From Caulobacterales bacterium RIFCSPHIGHO2_01_FULL_70_19 (GTDB taxonomy: Bacteria > Pseudomonadota > Alphaproteobacteria > Caulobacterales > Caulobacteraceae): a DNA stretch of 40,081 bases. Of this stretch, positions 14,856 to 26,111 are shown piece by piece. Position numbers and translations under genes: made by a program. Below the pieces are notes generated by a model. That model was given only the letters and a program-made list of their open reading frames with translations. It ran no database searches and was not told the DNA's origin. The number at the start of each line of letters is the position of its first letter. Within the stretch, counting starts at the first letter, position 1. The DNA is taken from NCBI GenBank assembly GCA_001794825.1, contig MGLK01000042.1:157681-197761 (forward strand). Reading direction: 5' to 3'.

Positions 14856-17249
14856 TCAGACCATCGGCGGCGGGCCGGCGAGGATGTCGCGCTTGCCGGC
14901 GTGGTTGGCGGGGCTGACGACGCCCTCCTGCTCCATGCGCTCGATCAGCGAGGCGGCGCGGTTGTAGCCGATCTGCAGGCGCCGCTGGATGTAGCTGGTC
15001 GAGGCCTTTCGGTCGCGGGTCACCACCGCCACGGCGCGGTCGTAGAGGTCGTCGCCGGAGCCGCCGCCCTCGTCGTCGCCGAAGGCGTTGTCGCCGTCGC
15101 CGTCTGGATCGTCGGTGATCAGGTCCAGATAATCCGGCTCGGCCTGGGCCTTGAGGTGGTTGCAGACGGCCTCGACCTCCTTGTCGTCGACGAACGGGCC
15201 GTGCAGGCGGGTGATGCGGCCGCCGCCCGCCATGTAGAGCATGTCGCCCTGCCCCAGCAGCTGCTCGCCGCCCTGTTCGCCGAGGATGGTGCGGCTGTCG
15301 ATCTTGGAGGTGACCTGGAAGCTGATCCGGGTCGGGAAGTTGGCCTTGATGGTGCCGGTGATGACGTCGACCGACGGGCGCTGGGTGGCCATGATCAGGT
15401 GGATGCCGGCGGCGCGGGCCATCTGGGCGAGGCGCTGGACCGCGCCTTCCACGTCCTTGCCGGCGACCAGCATCAGGTCGGCCATCTCGTCCATGACGAC
15501 GACCAGGTACGGCATGGGCTCGGGGCGGATCTTCTCGCTCTCGTAGACCGGCCGGCCCTGCTCGTCGAAGCCGGTCTGGACGGTGCGCTCGAAATGCTCG
15601 CCCTTGGCCTGGGCCTCGCGGGCGCGGTCGTTGTAGCTGGCGATGTTGCGCACGCCGAGTTTGGACATCCGCCGGTAGCGGTCCTCCATCTCGCGCACGG
15701 TCCACTTCAGGGCGACCACCGCCTTCTTGGGATCGGTGACCACCGGGGCCAGAAGGTGCGGGATGCCGTCATAGACCGACAGCTCCAGCATCTTGGGGTC
15801 GATCATGATGAAGCGGCACTGCTCGGGCGTGAGCTTGTACAGGATCGACAGGATCATGGCGTTGACGCCGACCGACTTGCCCGAACCGGTGGTGCCCGCG
15901 ATCAGCAGGTGGGGCATGCGCGCCAGGTCTGCGACGTAGGGCTCGCCGCCGATGGTTTCGCCCAGCGCCAGCGGCAGCAGGTGCGAGGGCTTGTCGTACT
16001 CGGCCGAGGCCAGCAGGTCGCGCAGATAGACCGTCTCGCGCTTGGCGTTGGGCAGTTCGATGCCGATGGCGTTGCGGCCCTGGACGACGCTGATGCGGCA
16101 GGCGCGGGCCGACATGGAGCGGGCGATGTCGTCCGAGAGCGCGACGACGCGGCCGTGCTTCACCCCGGGCGCCGGGACCAGCTCGTAAAGCGTGACCACC
16201 GGGCCGGGGCGGATCTGGTCGATCACGCCGCGCACGCCGAACTCCTGCAGCACGCCCTCCAGCATCTTGGCGTTCTGCTTCAGCGCCTCCTCGTCGACGG
16301 CGGCGACCCGCTTGGCGGGCTTGGACAGCATGCCCAGCGGCGGCAGGTCGAAGTCGCCCTCGGGGCGGGCGAAGTCGAAGGCGGCCTGGGCGTCGTCCTC
16401 CACGCGGCGGGAGGCCTTGGGCGCCTTCACCGCGGCGACCCGGGGCTCGGGCGCGGCGCGGGCGGGACGCGGCGCGGGGGCCGGCTCGTCCCAGGGCGGG
16501 GCCTCCTCCGCCTCCGGGGCGAGGCTGACCGGGGCGTATTCGGGTTCCGGCTCGGGCTCGGGGCGAGGCCGGCGGGGCCGCGGGGCGGCGGCCGGCGGAG
16601 CCTCCACGCGCCGCGGTCCGGCCCTTCGCCGCCCGCTCCAGGCCAGCGCCTCGGAGACGTCGGAGACGCGCAGGCCGATGGCGTAACCGATCCCCCACAA
16701 CGCCAGCGGCAGGAAGAGGAGGCCGGCCACGATCGAGCCGCCGCCGAAGCGGAGCGCCTCGCACGCCCACCGCACAAGGCCCACGAGGGCGTCGCCCCAC
16801 AGGCCCCCGAGGCCCGCGGCCAGGGGCCAGGCGGCCGGCGGGGCGAGGGCGGACAGGGCGGCCGACAGGGCGAGCACGCCGCCGGTGGCGGAAAGGGCCT
16901 TCGCCGGCGTCGGCTTCAGCCGCTGCTGGATGGCGTCGCCGATGGCGCGGGCGAGGCCGAAGGCGACCAGCAGCAGGGCGGCGGGCCAGGCGGCCAGGCC
17001 GAGCGACTGCATGAACAGGTCCGCGAACAGGGCGCCGTTGGCGCCCAGCCAGTTGGTCGGGGCGGCGGTCGAGGCGGCGTTCAGGCTGGGGTCCGCCGGG
17101 TTCCACGACAGCAGGGCGACCAGCAGCAGGCTCGCCAGCAGGGCCTGCAGCACGCCGCGGAAGCGCACCACGAAGGGCGCGCTCCACAGGATGCGGGCGC
17201 CGATCCAGGCGCGCTGGCCGAGGACGAGGGCGGCGGACATGCGGACCAA
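14856..17249 (-). CDS. ftsK: DNA translocase FtsK
   Basis: FtsK links division to chromosome segregation: the N-terminus sits in the septal membrane and the motor pumps DNA, activating XerCD at dif. The 797 residues have four to five hydrophobic segments in the first ~190 residues, a Pro/Arg/Ala-rich linker (200-290), and the alpha-beta motor with Walker A GTTGSGKS near 454-461, Walker [11 protein letters not shown], and [16 protein letters not shown] winged-helix gamma domain closes it ([20 protein letters not shown]). The start may be codon 1 or codon 4. It reads divergently from the Ubi hydroxylase gene; GACTC, a CcrM-type site, lies at 17265-17269 in its upstream region. Confidence 0.97.
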   Translation of the reverse strand: MVRMSAALVLGQRAWIGARILWSAPFVVRFRGVLQALLASLLLVALLSWNPADPSLNAASTAAPTNWLGANGALFADLFMQSLGLAAWPAALLLVAFGLARAIGDAIQQRLKPTPAKALSATGGVLALSAALSALAPPAAWPLAAGLGGLWGDALVGLVRWACEALRFGGGSIVAGLLFLPLALWGIGYAIGLRVSDVSEALAWSGRRRAGPRRVEAPPAAAPRPRRPRPEPEPEPEYAPVSLAPEAEEAPPWDEPAPAPRPARAAPEPRVAAVKAPKASRRVEDDAQAAFDFARPEGDFDLPPLGMLSKPAKRVAAVDEEALKQNAKMLEGVLQEFGVRGVIDQIRPGPVVTLYELVPAPGVKHGRVVALSDDIARSMSARACRISVVQGRNAIGIELPNAKRETVYLRDLLASAEYDKPSHLLPLALGETIGGEPYVADLARMPHLLIAGTTGSGKSVGVNAMILSILYKLTPEQCRFIMIDPKMLELSVYDGIPHLLAPVVTDPKKAVVALKWTVREMEDRYRRMSKLGVRNIASYNDRAREAQAKGEHFERTVQTGFDEQGRPVYESEKIRPEPMPYLVVVMDEMADLMLVAGKDVEGAVQRLAQMARAAGIHLIMATQRPSVDVITGTIKANFPTRISFQVTSKIDSRTILGEQGGEQLLGQGDMLYMAGGGRITRLHGPFVDDKEVEAVCNHLKAQAEPDYLDLITDDPDGDGDNAFGDDEGGGSGDDLYDRAVAVVTRDRKASTSYIQRRLQIGYNRAASLIERMEQEGVVSPANHAGKRDILAGPPPMV

Positions 17250-17364
17250 ACTCCGGGTGGTCGGGACTCGACTGCCGTTGTCGCCCGGGCAGGGTTAAGG
17301 GGGCATTTACCCTCGACCCTATGCCGCACTGGACGCGGACCCGTCCCGGCGCGACAACCCGGCC

Positions 17365-18615
17365 ATGAGCAGCGAACCCTACGACGTCATCATCGCCGGC
17401 GCCGGACTGGTCGGGGCGACCTTCGCCCTGGCCGCGGCGCAGGGAGGGCTCCGCGTCGTGCTGGTGGACCCGCAGCCGTTCGACGCCCAGCTGGCCCCGA
17501 CCTTCGACGGCCGCTCGACGGCCATCGCCTTCGCGACCTTCCGCATGCTGGACGCGCTCGGCGTCGGGGGGGCGCTCCGGCCCCACGCGTGCCGCATGGA
17601 TCGCATCCTCGTCACCGACGGCCGTCGTCCGGGGGCCGCCTCCCGGCCGCCGTCGTCCGCCTTTCTTCGCTTCGACGCCGACGAGATCGGCGACCGCACC
17701 GGAGGCGAGCCGCTGGGCTACATGGTCGAGAACCGGCGCATCCGGTCGGCGCTGGCCGAGGCGGTGTCGGCCGCGGGCATCGAGGTGCGGGCGCCCGTAT
17801 CGGTCGCCGGCGTCGACGTCGGTCCGGGGCAGGCGACGGTGACCCTGTCGGACGGGGCGGTGCTGAAGGCTCCGCTGGTGGTCGGGGCGGAAGGGCGGGG
17901 CTCGCCGGTGCGGCGGGCGGCGAAGATCGACACGCTGGGCTGGGGCTACGGACAGAGCGGCGTGGTGGCGACAGTCGCGCTCGGGCAGGACCACGGCAAC
18001 GTCGCCCACGAGTACTTCCTGCCGGACGGCCCCTTCGCCATCCTGCCGCTGACGGAACAGCGCGCCAGCCTGGTGTGGACCGAAAGCACGCGACGGGCCG
18101 AGGCGCTGAAGACGGCCTCGGACGCCGCCTTCCACGCGCATCTGATGCGCCGCTTCGGAGACTTTCTCGAAGACGTCTCGGTCGTGGGGCCCCGTTTCGT
18201 CTACCCGCTGTCGCTGCAGCTGGCCGAGGCGCTGACGGCGCCCCGCATCGCCCTGGTCGGCGACGCCGCCCACGGCGTTCATCCGGTGGCCGGGCAGGGT
18301 CTGAACATGGGATTGAAGGACGTCGCCGCCCTCGCCGAGGTGCTGGTCGAGGCCGTGCGGCTGGGCGAGGACATCGGGGCGGAGACGGTGCTGGAGCGCT
18401 ACGCCCGCTGGCGGCGCTTCGACAATGCGGCGCTCGCGGCCGGCTTCGACGGCTTCGTGCGCCTGTTCTCCAACGATCTGCCGCCCGTGCGGCTGGCCCG
18501 GGACGTGGGCATGGCGGTGGTCAACCGCATCGCTCCGCTTCGCCGGACCTTCATGCACGAGGCCGGCGGGGCCACGGGCGACCTGCCGCGGTTGCTGCGC
18601 GGGGAAGCCCTGTAG
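17365..18615 (+). CDS. UbiH/UbiL-type FAD-dependent ubiquinone hydroxylase
   Basis: The 416-residue protein is a group A flavin monooxygenase of the UbiH/UbiF/COQ6 family, which adds hydroxyls to the ubiquinone ring. The FAD-binding IAGAGLVGAT lies at residues 10-19, FDGRSTAIA near 49-57, the middle motif VVGAEGRGSPVR near 172-183, and GDAAHGVHPVAGQGLNMGLKD near 299-319. Alphaproteobacteria often use one such enzyme (UbiL or UbiM) for more than one ring position; which position is not visible here. It converges on the Trm112-like gene with a three-base gap. Confidence 0.9.
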   Translation: MSSEPYDVIIAGAGLVGATFALAAAQGGLRVVLVDPQPFDAQLAPTFDGRSTAIAFATFRMLDALGVGGALRPHACRMDRILVTDGRRPGAASRPPSSAFLRFDADEIGDRTGGEPLGYMVENRRIRSALAEAVSAAGIEVRAPVSVAGVDVGPGQATVTLSDGAVLKAPLVVGAEGRGSPVRRAAKIDTLGWGYGQSGVVATVALGQDHGNVAHEYFLPDGPFAILPLTEQRASLVWTESTRRAEALKTASDAAFHAHLMRRFGDFLEDVSVVGPRFVYPLSLQLAEALTAPRIALVGDAAHGVHPVAGQGLNMGLKDVAALAEVLVEAVRLGEDIGAETVLERYARWRRFDNAALAAGFDGFVRLFSNDLPPVRLARDVGMAVVNRIAPLRRTFMHEAGGATGDLPRLLRGEAL

Positions 18616-18618
18616 GTC

Positions 18619-18813
18619 TCAGTCCAGCTTGCGGGCCTCTTCCGGCAGCATGATCGGCACGCCGTCGCGGATGGGGTAGGCCAGCTTCGCCCCTTTCGAG
18701 ACCAGCTCCTGCCGCTCGCGGTCGTAGGTCAGCCGGCCGCGTGTGACCGGGCAGACCAGCACCTCCAGCAGGCGCGGATCGACGGCGGCGGGGGTGTGGA
18801 AGGCGTCGGACAT
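18619..18813 (-). CDS. Trm112-family protein (YcaR-like)
   Basis: The 64-residue protein has the Trm112/UPF0434 core: [15 protein letters not shown], then [13 protein letters not shown] and an acidic end. Trm112 proteins help methyltransferases and other enzymes. Only one Cys remains of the zinc knuckle, which is common in alphaproteobacterial members. It is the last gene of cnoX - LON - trm112, with ten-base gaps. Confidence 0.9.
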   Translation of the reverse strand: MSDAFHTPAAVDPRLLEVLVCPVTRGRLTYDRERQELVSKGAKLAYPIRDGVPIMLPEEARKLD

Positions 18814-18823
18814 TTCGGGGTTC

Positions 18824-19483
18824 CTACTGGATCGAGCCCATGTCGCCGTCGCCGTCGCCGGCGGCGTCGATGCGCATCAGGGCGGTGAGGACGGCGGCCC
18901 GGCCGTCGAGGTCCGGGGCCTCCAGCAGGGCCTGCTTCTCCGGCGGATCGAAGGGCAGGGCCATGGCCAGGCTGTTGACCAGCGCCTCGGGCGGGGCGGT
19001 TTCGGCGGTCTCCCAGTCGATATCCAGACCGCGGGTCTCGAGGTAGGCCCGCAAGGCGTCCAGCAGATTTTCGCGGTCCAGACCCCCTTCGCCCGCCGGC
19101 GGAGCGGTCAGGTCGGCCTCGAACGGGGCGAACTGGGCGCGCACCTGCCGGTAGGGCGTCTGCACCGGAAGCTCCCCCTGGACCCGGAACCGGGAACAGC
19201 CGGTCAGGGTGATCAGATACCGCCCGTCGGAGGTCTCGGCGAAGCTGGTGATGCGCCCGGCGCAGCCCACCGGAGACAGGCTGGGCAGGCGGCGCGGGCC
19301 GCCGGCGGGCTGGATCATGCCGATGATCCGGTCCCCGGCCATGGCGTCGTCGACCATGTTCAGGTAGCGCGGCTCGAAGATGTTCAGCGGCAGCTGGCCG
19401 CGCGGCAGCAGCAGCACGCCGTCGAGCGGAAACACCGGAATGACCTGCGGCAGGTCGGCGGCCCTGACATATCCCTGAGCCAC
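18824..19483 (-). CDS. LON peptidase substrate-binding domain protein
   Basis: The 219-residue product is the Lon N-terminal (PUA-like) domain without ATPase or protease parts. Signs are [26 protein letters not shown] near residues 13-38, GRITSF and the GCSRFRV strand. Such stand-alone proteins are common in proteobacteria and of unclear role; binding of substrates or peptides is assumed. The start is a GTG with GAGGAGGGG just upstream, in the short gap after cnoX. Shared transcription with a thioredoxin-like chaperone hints at protein quality control. Confidence 0.9.
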   Translation of the reverse strand: MAQGYVRAADLPQVIPVFPLDGVLLLPRGQLPLNIFEPRYLNMVDDAMAGDRIIGMIQPAGGPRRLPSLSPVGCAGRITSFAETSDGRYLITLTGCSRFRVQGELPVQTPYRQVRAQFAPFEADLTAPPAGEGGLDRENLLDALRAYLETRGLDIDWETAETAPPEALVNSLAMALPFDPPEKQALLEAPDLDGRAAVLTALMRIDAAGDGDGDMGSIQ

Positions 19484-19493
19484 CGGCCCCTCC

Positions 19494-20390
19494 TCAGGCG
19501 AACAGCAGCGACGACAGGCGGCGGCGACCGTCGCGGGCGATCTCGGAACTCGCGCCCGCCGCCTCGAAGACGGTCAGCAGCTGCTTTCGGGCGGCCTGGT
19601 CGTTCCATTCGCGGTCGGCGGCGACGATCTTGAGCAGATGGTCGACGGCGCCGGCGAGGTCGCCGGCGGCGGCGCGGGCCTGGGCGAGGTCGAAGCGGGC
19701 CTGGTGGTCGTCGGGATCGGCGGCCAGCCGCGCCTCCAGCTCGGCGTCGGCGCCGGCGGGGGCGGCCGAGGCGAGGGACAGCTGGGCGCGCACCGACTGG
19801 ACCAGCGGGTCCTTCGAGTCGGCGGGGGCCATGGCGATGGTCTGCCGCGCCTGGTCGGCGTCGCCGTCGGCGAGATAGACGCGCGCCATTCCGGCGATCG
19901 CCTTCTCATGGCCCGGCTCGAGGGTCAGCACCTGGGCGAAGGCCTGGGCGGCGCCGCCGAGATCGTTCAGCGACAGCGACTCCTCGCCGAGCGACAGCAG
20001 CTGCTCGATGTCGGAATCGCCCGAGGCGCCGCCGGTCAGCTTGTCGATGAAGGCCTTCAGCTGGCTCTCCGGCACGGCGCCCTGGAAGCCGTCGACCGGC
20101 TGGCCGTTGACGAAGGCGTAGACGGTCGGGATCGACTGCACGCGCAGCTGGCCGGCGTAGGCCGGGTTCCGGTCGACGTCGATCTTGACCAGCTTGACCG
20201 CGCCCTTCGCGGCGCGGACGGCTTTCTCGAGCGCCGGGGTCAGCTGCCGGCACGGGCCGCACCAGGTGGCCCAGAAGTCGACCAGCACCGGCTGGGTCTT
20301 CGAGGCCTCGACCACGTCCTTCATGAAGGATGCGTCGGAGCCCTCCTTGATGAGGTCGTCGGGCAGGGCGTTCGGGTCGGCGAGGGTCAT
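19494..20390 (-). CDS. cnoX: CnoX-type chaperedoxin (thioredoxin + TPR)
   Basis: CnoX (YbbN) is a cytosolic holdase that hands clients to GroEL and DnaK. The 298 residues hold a thioredoxin domain (1-115) with an intact WCGPC at 43-47, and four to five TPR-like helices (from about 130), including ALTLEPGHEKAIAGMARVYLADGD-type repeats. The E. coli protein lacks a working redox pair, while the Caulobacter one has it, as here. Head of the three-gene operon with the LON-domain and Trm112-like genes. Confidence 0.92.
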   Translation of the reverse strand: MTLADPNALPDDLIKEGSDASFMKDVVEASKTQPVLVDFWATWCGPCRQLTPALEKAVRAAKGAVKLVKIDVDRNPAYAGQLRVQSIPTVYAFVNGQPVDGFQGAVPESQLKAFIDKLTGGASGDSDIEQLLSLGEESLSLNDLGGAAQAFAQVLTLEPGHEKAIAGMARVYLADGDADQARQTIAMAPADSKDPLVQSVRAQLSLASAAPAGADAELEARLAADPDDHQARFDLAQARAAAGDLAGAVDHLLKIVAADREWNDQAARKQLLTVFEAAGASSEIARDGRRRLSSLLFA

Positions 20391-20462
20391 GGCGGTCCTG
20401 GGTTCGGATCAGTCGTAACGCGGAAGCGCCTCAGATGGTCCCGCCGACGCCGGCGCTCAAGG

Positions 20463-22270
20463 TCAGGTGGGATCGCCACCGGCGCCGGCGGGGCTGAGCT
20501 TCCAGCGGATGCGGGTTTCGGAGTCGGTGCGGGCCGAGCCGCGCACCACGATCTGCAGCGAGCGGCGCGTCAGGCCCGCATCGATGTGGACCGACGGCTC
20601 GATGGCCACGTCCGGCCCGTCGGTGCGGAACCACCAGCCGCGCCCGGAGTGGCCGCGCAGCAGGATGGAGCGCCGGTCCCGCGCGAGCGAGGCCTGCACG
20701 CCGGGTTCGAGCTGGAAGCGCACCGCATAGGGGGCGGCGATGGCGCGGACCACGTCCTTCTGGCCGGGCGCGGGATGCAGCCGCTCCTCGGCGCGCAGCT
20801 CGTCCAGCCGCTGGTCGAGGTAGAGCCGCCGCTGGTGCAGCAGGCCGAAGTCGTGGACCCAGCCGTCGTGCTCGATCTCGAGCCAGACCGCGCCTTCGCC
20901 ATCGCGCTGCTGGACCTCGACGTGGAGCGGGCGGCCCACCAGCCTGGGGCCGAGGAGGTCGCCCTTCCAGCCCCCGAGCGGCTCGCCGGGGGTGGTCTCG
21001 CCGAGCGTCAGGGTGGAATGGCCCGGCGGCAGGCGCAGCCCCTGGCGGTCGGCGGCGCGCGGGGTCCAGCCGCAGCCGGTGATCAGCCGGTCCTTGCCGC
21101 ACAGAATCTCGAGCGCCAGCGGCTGCGCACAGGCGGCGGATGACCATGGCCCTCGCGACGGAGGGGCGGTGTCGGCCACGACGGTGAGGAGCGGGGTGCG
21201 CAGGCGGACGAGACCGCCGACCGCGCCCGAGGGGCCGGCGCCGGCGCCGTCGATCGTCTCGCCCAGGGCGGCCGCGACGCGGCCCGGCGTGGACGCAGAG
21301 CCGCCCTGGAAGGTCGCCAGGCGGCCGTCGGGCAGGGTGTTCAGGCGGACCGCGCCGTCGAGGCGTCCGATGGCCGCCCTCACGGCGTCGGGGACCGGCT
21401 CGGAGACCTGGCCGAGGCCGTCCTCGAGGGTGAGCAGGTCGAGGAGCAACTCCAGCCCCGCCTCGGGGCTGCGGCTGGCGTGGGCGCCGTCGGGGAGCAC
21501 CGCCCGGTCGAGGGCGCGCGGCAGGCGTCGCAGGGCGGCCCGGCGCAGACCGGCCCCGGCCGGACCCGCGACGGCGCAGCCGACGACGGCGGCCGCGACC
21601 AGACGCTCGGCGAGCGTGGCCACCCCGCCGGGCGGGCGCAGCAGCTGACGCCCCTGGCGGCCGAGGAGGTCGGCCAGCCGCAGGCGCTCGGCCTCGCTGG
21701 CGACCTGGCCCATGCGTCGCGCGGCGCAGGCCAGGTTGAAGGCGCGGCGGGCGAGGATGTCGGGATCCCAGGCGAACGGCGACCAGCGGGCGAAGACCTG
21801 GGCCCAGATGAGGGTCAGGCGGACCGCCTCGCGCGCGCCGCGCTCGCCTTCCTGCATCAGCGACGGCAGCCAGGCGAAGGCGTGCAGGTCGACGGCGAAG
21901 GCCCGGGTCGGGCTGGGGCGGTTGAACGGGTCATCCGGCGCCGGGGCCTCGATCACCGCGCCGGCGAGGGCGAACCGGCCGCCGAGGACGCCCTTGCCGA
22001 CGGCGGGGTCCACCGGCCGGAAGTCGCGCGGCGTGGAGGCGAAGCCGGGCGCGGCGCGGCCCTTCAGGGTCTGGGTGTAGCCGGGCAGGCCGTAGAGCTC
22101 GATCCACAGCTGGCGGGTCAGCAGCCGGCCGGCGATGGCGGGCCACAGCGAGGGGCCGGCGGCGGGGCCGGCCGAGCGGACCGGGGTGCGCATCGGCGCG
22201 CCCCGCAGACCCGGAATCTCGCCGGGCGGAGGCGCCGAGCCTTCGGAACGGGCGAAGGGACCGAGCGGGC

Positions 22271-22274
<4 letters not shown>
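20463..22274 (-). CDS. Heparinase II/III-family protein
   Basis: The 603-residue protein has an N-terminal alpha/alpha-barrel-like part (AFAWLPSLMQEGERG, LIWAQVFARWSPFAWDPDILARRAFN) and a C-terminal beta-sandwich of the heparinase II/III type (VWLEIEHDGWVHDFGLLHQRRLYLD, WWFRTDGPDV). Family members cleave uronic-acid polysaccharides, but the substrate in alphaproteobacteria carrying it next to rpe and purH is unknown. No signal peptide is seen, so it seems cytosolic. The GTG start overlaps the rpe stop in GTGA; a later ATG (22193) is an alternative. Confidence 0.85.
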
Positions 22275-22930
<656 letters not shown>

Positions 22931-23031
22931 GGCTCCCGGATACGGCGGCGCGGCCGCAGGGGCAAGCCGGGCGGTCTGGCCATGCGCGACGGAGCAGCCT
23001 AGCTGTAGGGGGCAGCCCCGCGGAGAGCCCC

Positions 23032-23499
23032 ATGAGCGAACACCTGGCCACCGTCGAATGGCGACGCGGCGACCAGCCCTTCCTCGACAACCGCTACGAC
23101 CGCGCCCACGAGTGGCGCTTCGACGGCGGGGCGGTGGTGCGCGGCTCGTCCGCTCCCTCCAGCGTGCCGGCGCCGTTGTCGGATCCGGCCGCGGTCGACC
23201 CGGAGGAGGCGCTGGTGGCGGCCGTCTCGAGCTGCCACATGCTGTTTTTCCTCGCCTATGCGGCGCGGGCGGGCTTCGTCGTCGACAGCTATCGCGACGA
23301 GGCGGTCGGGGTCCTGGGCAAGGACGAGCGCGGCAAGGTGTCGATCACGGCGGTGACCCTGCGGCCGGCGGTCGCCTTCTCGGGCGAGACGCGGCCCGAC
23401 CCCGCGGCGCTGGACGACCTGCACCACCGGGCCCACGAGGCCTGCTACGTCGCCAACTCGATCCGGGCTCCGGTGGCGGTGGTGCCGGTCGCGGCCTGA
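23032..23499 (+). CDS. OsmC-family peroxide-reducing protein
   Basis: The 155 residues follow the OsmC/Ohr fold. The two reactive cysteines are Cys68 (VSSCHMLFFL) and Cys138 ([10 protein letters not shown]), as in members that reduce organic hydroperoxides with a thiol donor. Between them are ITAVTLRPAVAFSGE strands. It belongs to the general OsmC-like class rather than clear OhrA. The ATG follows GGAGAG. Its 3' end overlaps that of the hydrolase gene on the opposite strand by 55 bases. Confidence 0.9.
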   Translation: MSEHLATVEWRRGDQPFLDNRYDRAHEWRFDGGAVVRGSSAPSSVPAPLSDPAAVDPEEALVAAVSSCHMLFFLAYAARAGFVVDSYRDEAVGVLGKDERGKVSITAVTLRPAVAFSGETRPDPAALDDLHHRAHEACYVANSIRAPVAVVPVAA

Positions 23500-24245
23500 G
23501 GCGCGACGGCGACGTCCTCCAGCAGGGCGGCGAAGCGTCGCACCGCCTCCTCGGCCAGCTCCGGGTGGTAGCGCATGGGCGGCGCCGTCATCGGCTCGTC
23601 GAAGCTGTGGGTGCCGTCGGCGATCCAGGTCTCCACCTCGGCCCCGCAGTCGCGGATCATGGCGTGGACCCGCTCGGCGTTGCGGACGCTGGTCAGGTGG
23701 TCTGACCGGGCGATGACGGCGAGGGTCTTCGGACAGTGCCGCCACGGCCGCATGCGGTTCAGCGCCGCGACGCCGACGTAGGGGTAGGCGAGGTAGGTCG
23801 CCAGCACGCCGTCGAGGGCGACGTCTCCGGGGTTGGCGAGGCCGAGCATGCCCGGCCGGCGTTCGGAGCTCATCGCCTCCATGATGCCCCAGCCGCCGTG
23901 GCTCCAGCCGGCCAGGGCGATCTTCGACGGGTCGACGTCCCGGTGGCGGGACACGCCGTCCACGGCCGCCAGTACGTCCCCGGCCCGCTCGTGGCCGCGC
24001 AGCAGCAGGCCGGTGCAGACCGTCGCCATGGCGAAGGTGCGGCTCCAGCCGCGCGGGCCGTAGGAATCGACGATGAAGGCGCGCCAGCCGATGGCTTTCG
24101 CCGCGGCGGCGTAGCGGGGCAGGTGGTCGCGCAGGCCGCCGCAGCCGTGAAACAGGATCACCGCCGGGCGCGGCCGGTCGTCGTCGGGGCCGACCACGGC
24201 GGTGTGCGGTTCAAGGCGGGCCCAGCGGGCGGCGAGGGTGTCCAT
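23445..24245 (-). CDS. Dienelactone hydrolase-family alpha/beta hydrolase
   Basis: The 266-residue enzyme shows an oxyanion-hole segment LFHGCGG near 31-37, nucleophile Ser115 in GWSHGG, a candidate catalytic Asp182 (ARSDHL) and His213 (DGTHSFDE). Length and motifs fit the dienelactone hydrolase group with Ser as nucleophile. The natural substrate is unknown. No signal peptide is seen. The last 55 bases lie under the end of the OsmC-like gene. This overlapping tail (about 18 residues, Ala/Thr-rich) is outside the core fold. Confidence 0.85.
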   Translation of the reverse strand: MDTLAARWARLEPHTAVVGPDDDRPRPAVILFHGCGGLRDHLPRYAAAAKAIGWRAFIVDSYGPRGWSRTFAMATVCTGLLLRGHERAGDVLAAVDGVSRHRDVDPSKIALAGWSHGGWGIMEAMSSERRPGMLGLANPGDVALDGVLATYLAYPYVGVAALNRMRPWRHCPKTLAVIARSDHLTSVRNAERVHAMIRDCGAEVETWIADGTHSFDEPMTAPPMRYHPELAEEAVRRFAALLEDVAVAPQAATGTTATGARIELAT

Positions 24246-24264
24246 GCGGGGCAGCTTAGCCGGA

Positions 24265-24330
24265 CTGCCGCCGGTGAACAGTCGGCAGGCGGTTCCGGCC
24301 AGCCCGGAGCGACGATTCCGGCCAGTCCGG
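24265..24330. repeat. Imperfect 18-base direct repeat with a small hairpin
   Basis: Two 18-base copies lie at 24290-24307 and 24313-24330 and match at 16 of 18 positions (core TTCCGGCCAG). Just left of them is a six-pair hairpin (24265-24270 with 24283-24288). There is no T run, so it is not a standard terminator, although it lies after purH. Confidence 0.45.
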
Positions 24331-24353
24331 GACAGGGAGGACCGCCGCCGGCG

Positions 24354-25958
24354 TCAGTGCCGGAACACGCGCACCCCGGTGAAGGCCATGGCGACGCCGG
24401 CCTCGTCGGCGGCGGCGATGACCTCGTCGTCGCGGATCGAGCCGCCGGGCTGGATCACCGCCGTGGCCCCGGCGGCGACCGCCTCCAGCAGGCCGTCGGC
24501 GAAGGGGAAGAAGGCCTCGGACGCGCAGGCGGAGCCCTGGGCCAGCGAATGGGCCAGGCCCTTGGCCTCGCCGGCCTCGCGGGCGCGGATGGCGGCGATG
24601 CGGGCCGAGTCGCGGCGGTTCATCTGGCCGGCGCCGATGCCGGCGGTCTGGCCGTCCTTCGCGTAGACGATGGCGTTCGACTTGACGTGCTTGGCCACGG
24701 TGAAGGCGAACAGCATGTCCTGGATTTCGGTCGGGGTCGGCTGGCGGCGGGTGACGATCTTCAGGTCGGCCGGGGCGATGCGCGAGCGGTCGCGACCCTG
24801 CACGAGGAAGCCGCCGGCCACCGAGCGGAACACCTCGCCCTCGGCCAGCGGGTCGGGCAGCCCGTCGGTGAGCAGCAGGCGCAGGTTCTTCTTGGCCGCG
24901 AATACGGCCTTCGCCTCGTCGTCGGCGCCGGGGGCGATCACGACCTCGGTGAAGACGCCGGTGATGGCGCGGGCGTCGGCGCCGGTCAGCGGCCGGTTGA
25001 CCGCCACCACCCCGCCGAAGGCCGAGACGGCGTCGCACTCGAGGGCGCGGGCGTAGGCCTCCTCGAGGTCGTTCCCGACCGCCACGCCGCAGGGGTTGGC
25101 GTGCTTGACGATGACGCAGGCGGGGGCCTCGAACTCGGCGACCAGCTCATACGCCGCGTCCGCGTCGGCGATGTTGTTGTAGCCCAGCTCCTTGCCCTGC
25201 AGCTGGCGGGCGTTGGCGACGCCGGGGCGGGTCTCGCCCGTGCGGTAGAAGGCGCCGGTCTGGTGCGGGTTCTCGCCGTAGCGCAGGGTCTGGGCCAGCG
25301 AACCGCTGATCGACTTGCGGGCCGGGGCGGCGTCGCCCAGCTGGCCGGCGAACCAGCCGGAGACCGCGGCGTCATAGGCGGCGGTGCGGGCGAAGGCGCG
25401 CGCCGCCAGCCGCTTGCGCAGCTCCAGCGTCGTGGCCCCGTCGGCCTTCAGGGCCTCGACGATCATGGCGATGGACTCGCCGTCGACGGCGACGGCGACG
25501 TAGCCGTGGTTCTTGGAGCCCGAGCGGATCATGGCCGGGCCGCCGATGTCGATGTTCTCGATCGCCGCCTCGAAGCCGCCGCCGGACGCCACCGTCTGCT
25601 CGAACGGATAGAGGTCGATCCAGAGGAGGTCGACGCCGCCGATGCCGTGCGCCGCCATGGCCTCGGCGTGGGCCGGGGCGTCGCGCACGCCGAGCAGGCC
25701 GCCGTGCACCACCGGGTGCAGGGTCTTCACCCGGCCGTCCATCATCTCGGGGAAGCCGGTCAGGTCGGCCACGTCCTTCACCGGCAGGCTTAAAGCCGCG
25801 ATGGCGGCGCGGGTGCCGCCGGTCGAGACCAGCTCGACGCCCAGCCCGTGCAGGGTGCGGGCGACGTCCTCCAGACCGGTCTTGTCCGACAGCGAGATCA
25901 GCGCGCGCTTCGGCGCCACGCGGTCGGGCGCGGGGGGAAAGTCGGGAGCGGCGGGCAT
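24354..25958 (-). CDS. purH: Bifunctional AICAR formyltransferase / IMP cyclohydrolase
   Basis: PurH carries out the last two steps of IMP synthesis. The 534-residue protein has the N-terminal MGS-like cyclohydrolase domain ([47 protein letters not shown]) and the C-terminal transformylase domain ([52 protein letters not shown]). I chose ATG 25958; an in-frame GTG at 26012 adds 18 residues of low-complexity sequence and is less likely. The gap to the lower-GC gene upstream is 153 bases. Confidence 0.97.
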   Translation of the reverse strand: MPAAPDFPPAPDRVAPKRALISLSDKTGLEDVARTLHGLGVELVSTGGTRAAIAALSLPVKDVADLTGFPEMMDGRVKTLHPVVHGGLLGVRDAPAHAEAMAAHGIGGVDLLWIDLYPFEQTVASGGGFEAAIENIDIGGPAMIRSGSKNHGYVAVAVDGESIAMIVEALKADGATTLELRKRLAARAFARTAAYDAAVSGWFAGQLGDAAPARKSISGSLAQTLRYGENPHQTGAFYRTGETRPGVANARQLQGKELGYNNIADADAAYELVAEFEAPACVIVKHANPCGVAVGNDLEEAYARALECDAVSAFGGVVAVNRPLTGADARAITGVFTEVVIAPGADDEAKAVFAAKKNLRLLLTDGLPDPLAEGEVFRSVAGGFLVQGRDRSRIAPADLKIVTRRQPTPTEIQDMLFAFTVAKHVKSNAIVYAKDGQTAGIGAGQMNRRDSARIAAIRAREAGEAKGLAHSLAQGSACASEAFFPFADGLLEAVAAGATAVIQPGGSIRDDEVIAAADEAGVAMAFTGVRVFRH

Positions 25959-26111
25959 GGCGGCGATCCGGGTCTGGCGTGGGGGTCGGGGAGACGCGCG
26001 GGGCTCTAGCACCGGAAGCCGCAGGATAGAACCGTTCGGGGTGTATCAGTAGTCGGAAATCGGGGAAGGCTATGGGTGCGAGCGATGGGATCCGGACGTT
26101 CCGGAAGTCGG

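Noticed and set aside
17287-17294. KOPS-like octamers (GGGNAGGG), such as those at 17287, 20361 and 21330, mostly on the plus strand
   Set aside because: Copies on the minus strand also occur (for example near 15243 and 27651), and the words follow codon bias. Orientation cannot be judged without whole-chromosome counts.
14778-18653. A 1291-codon open frame on the plus strand
   Set aside because: It runs antisense through ftsK and then out of frame through the Ubi hydroxylase. The translation is low-complexity Gly/Arg/Ala with no domain; long shadow frames are expected at this GC content.
23736-25793. A 685-codon plus-strand open frame
   Set aside because: It lies antisense to the hydrolase gene and purH, with Gly/Val/Asp-rich shadow composition.
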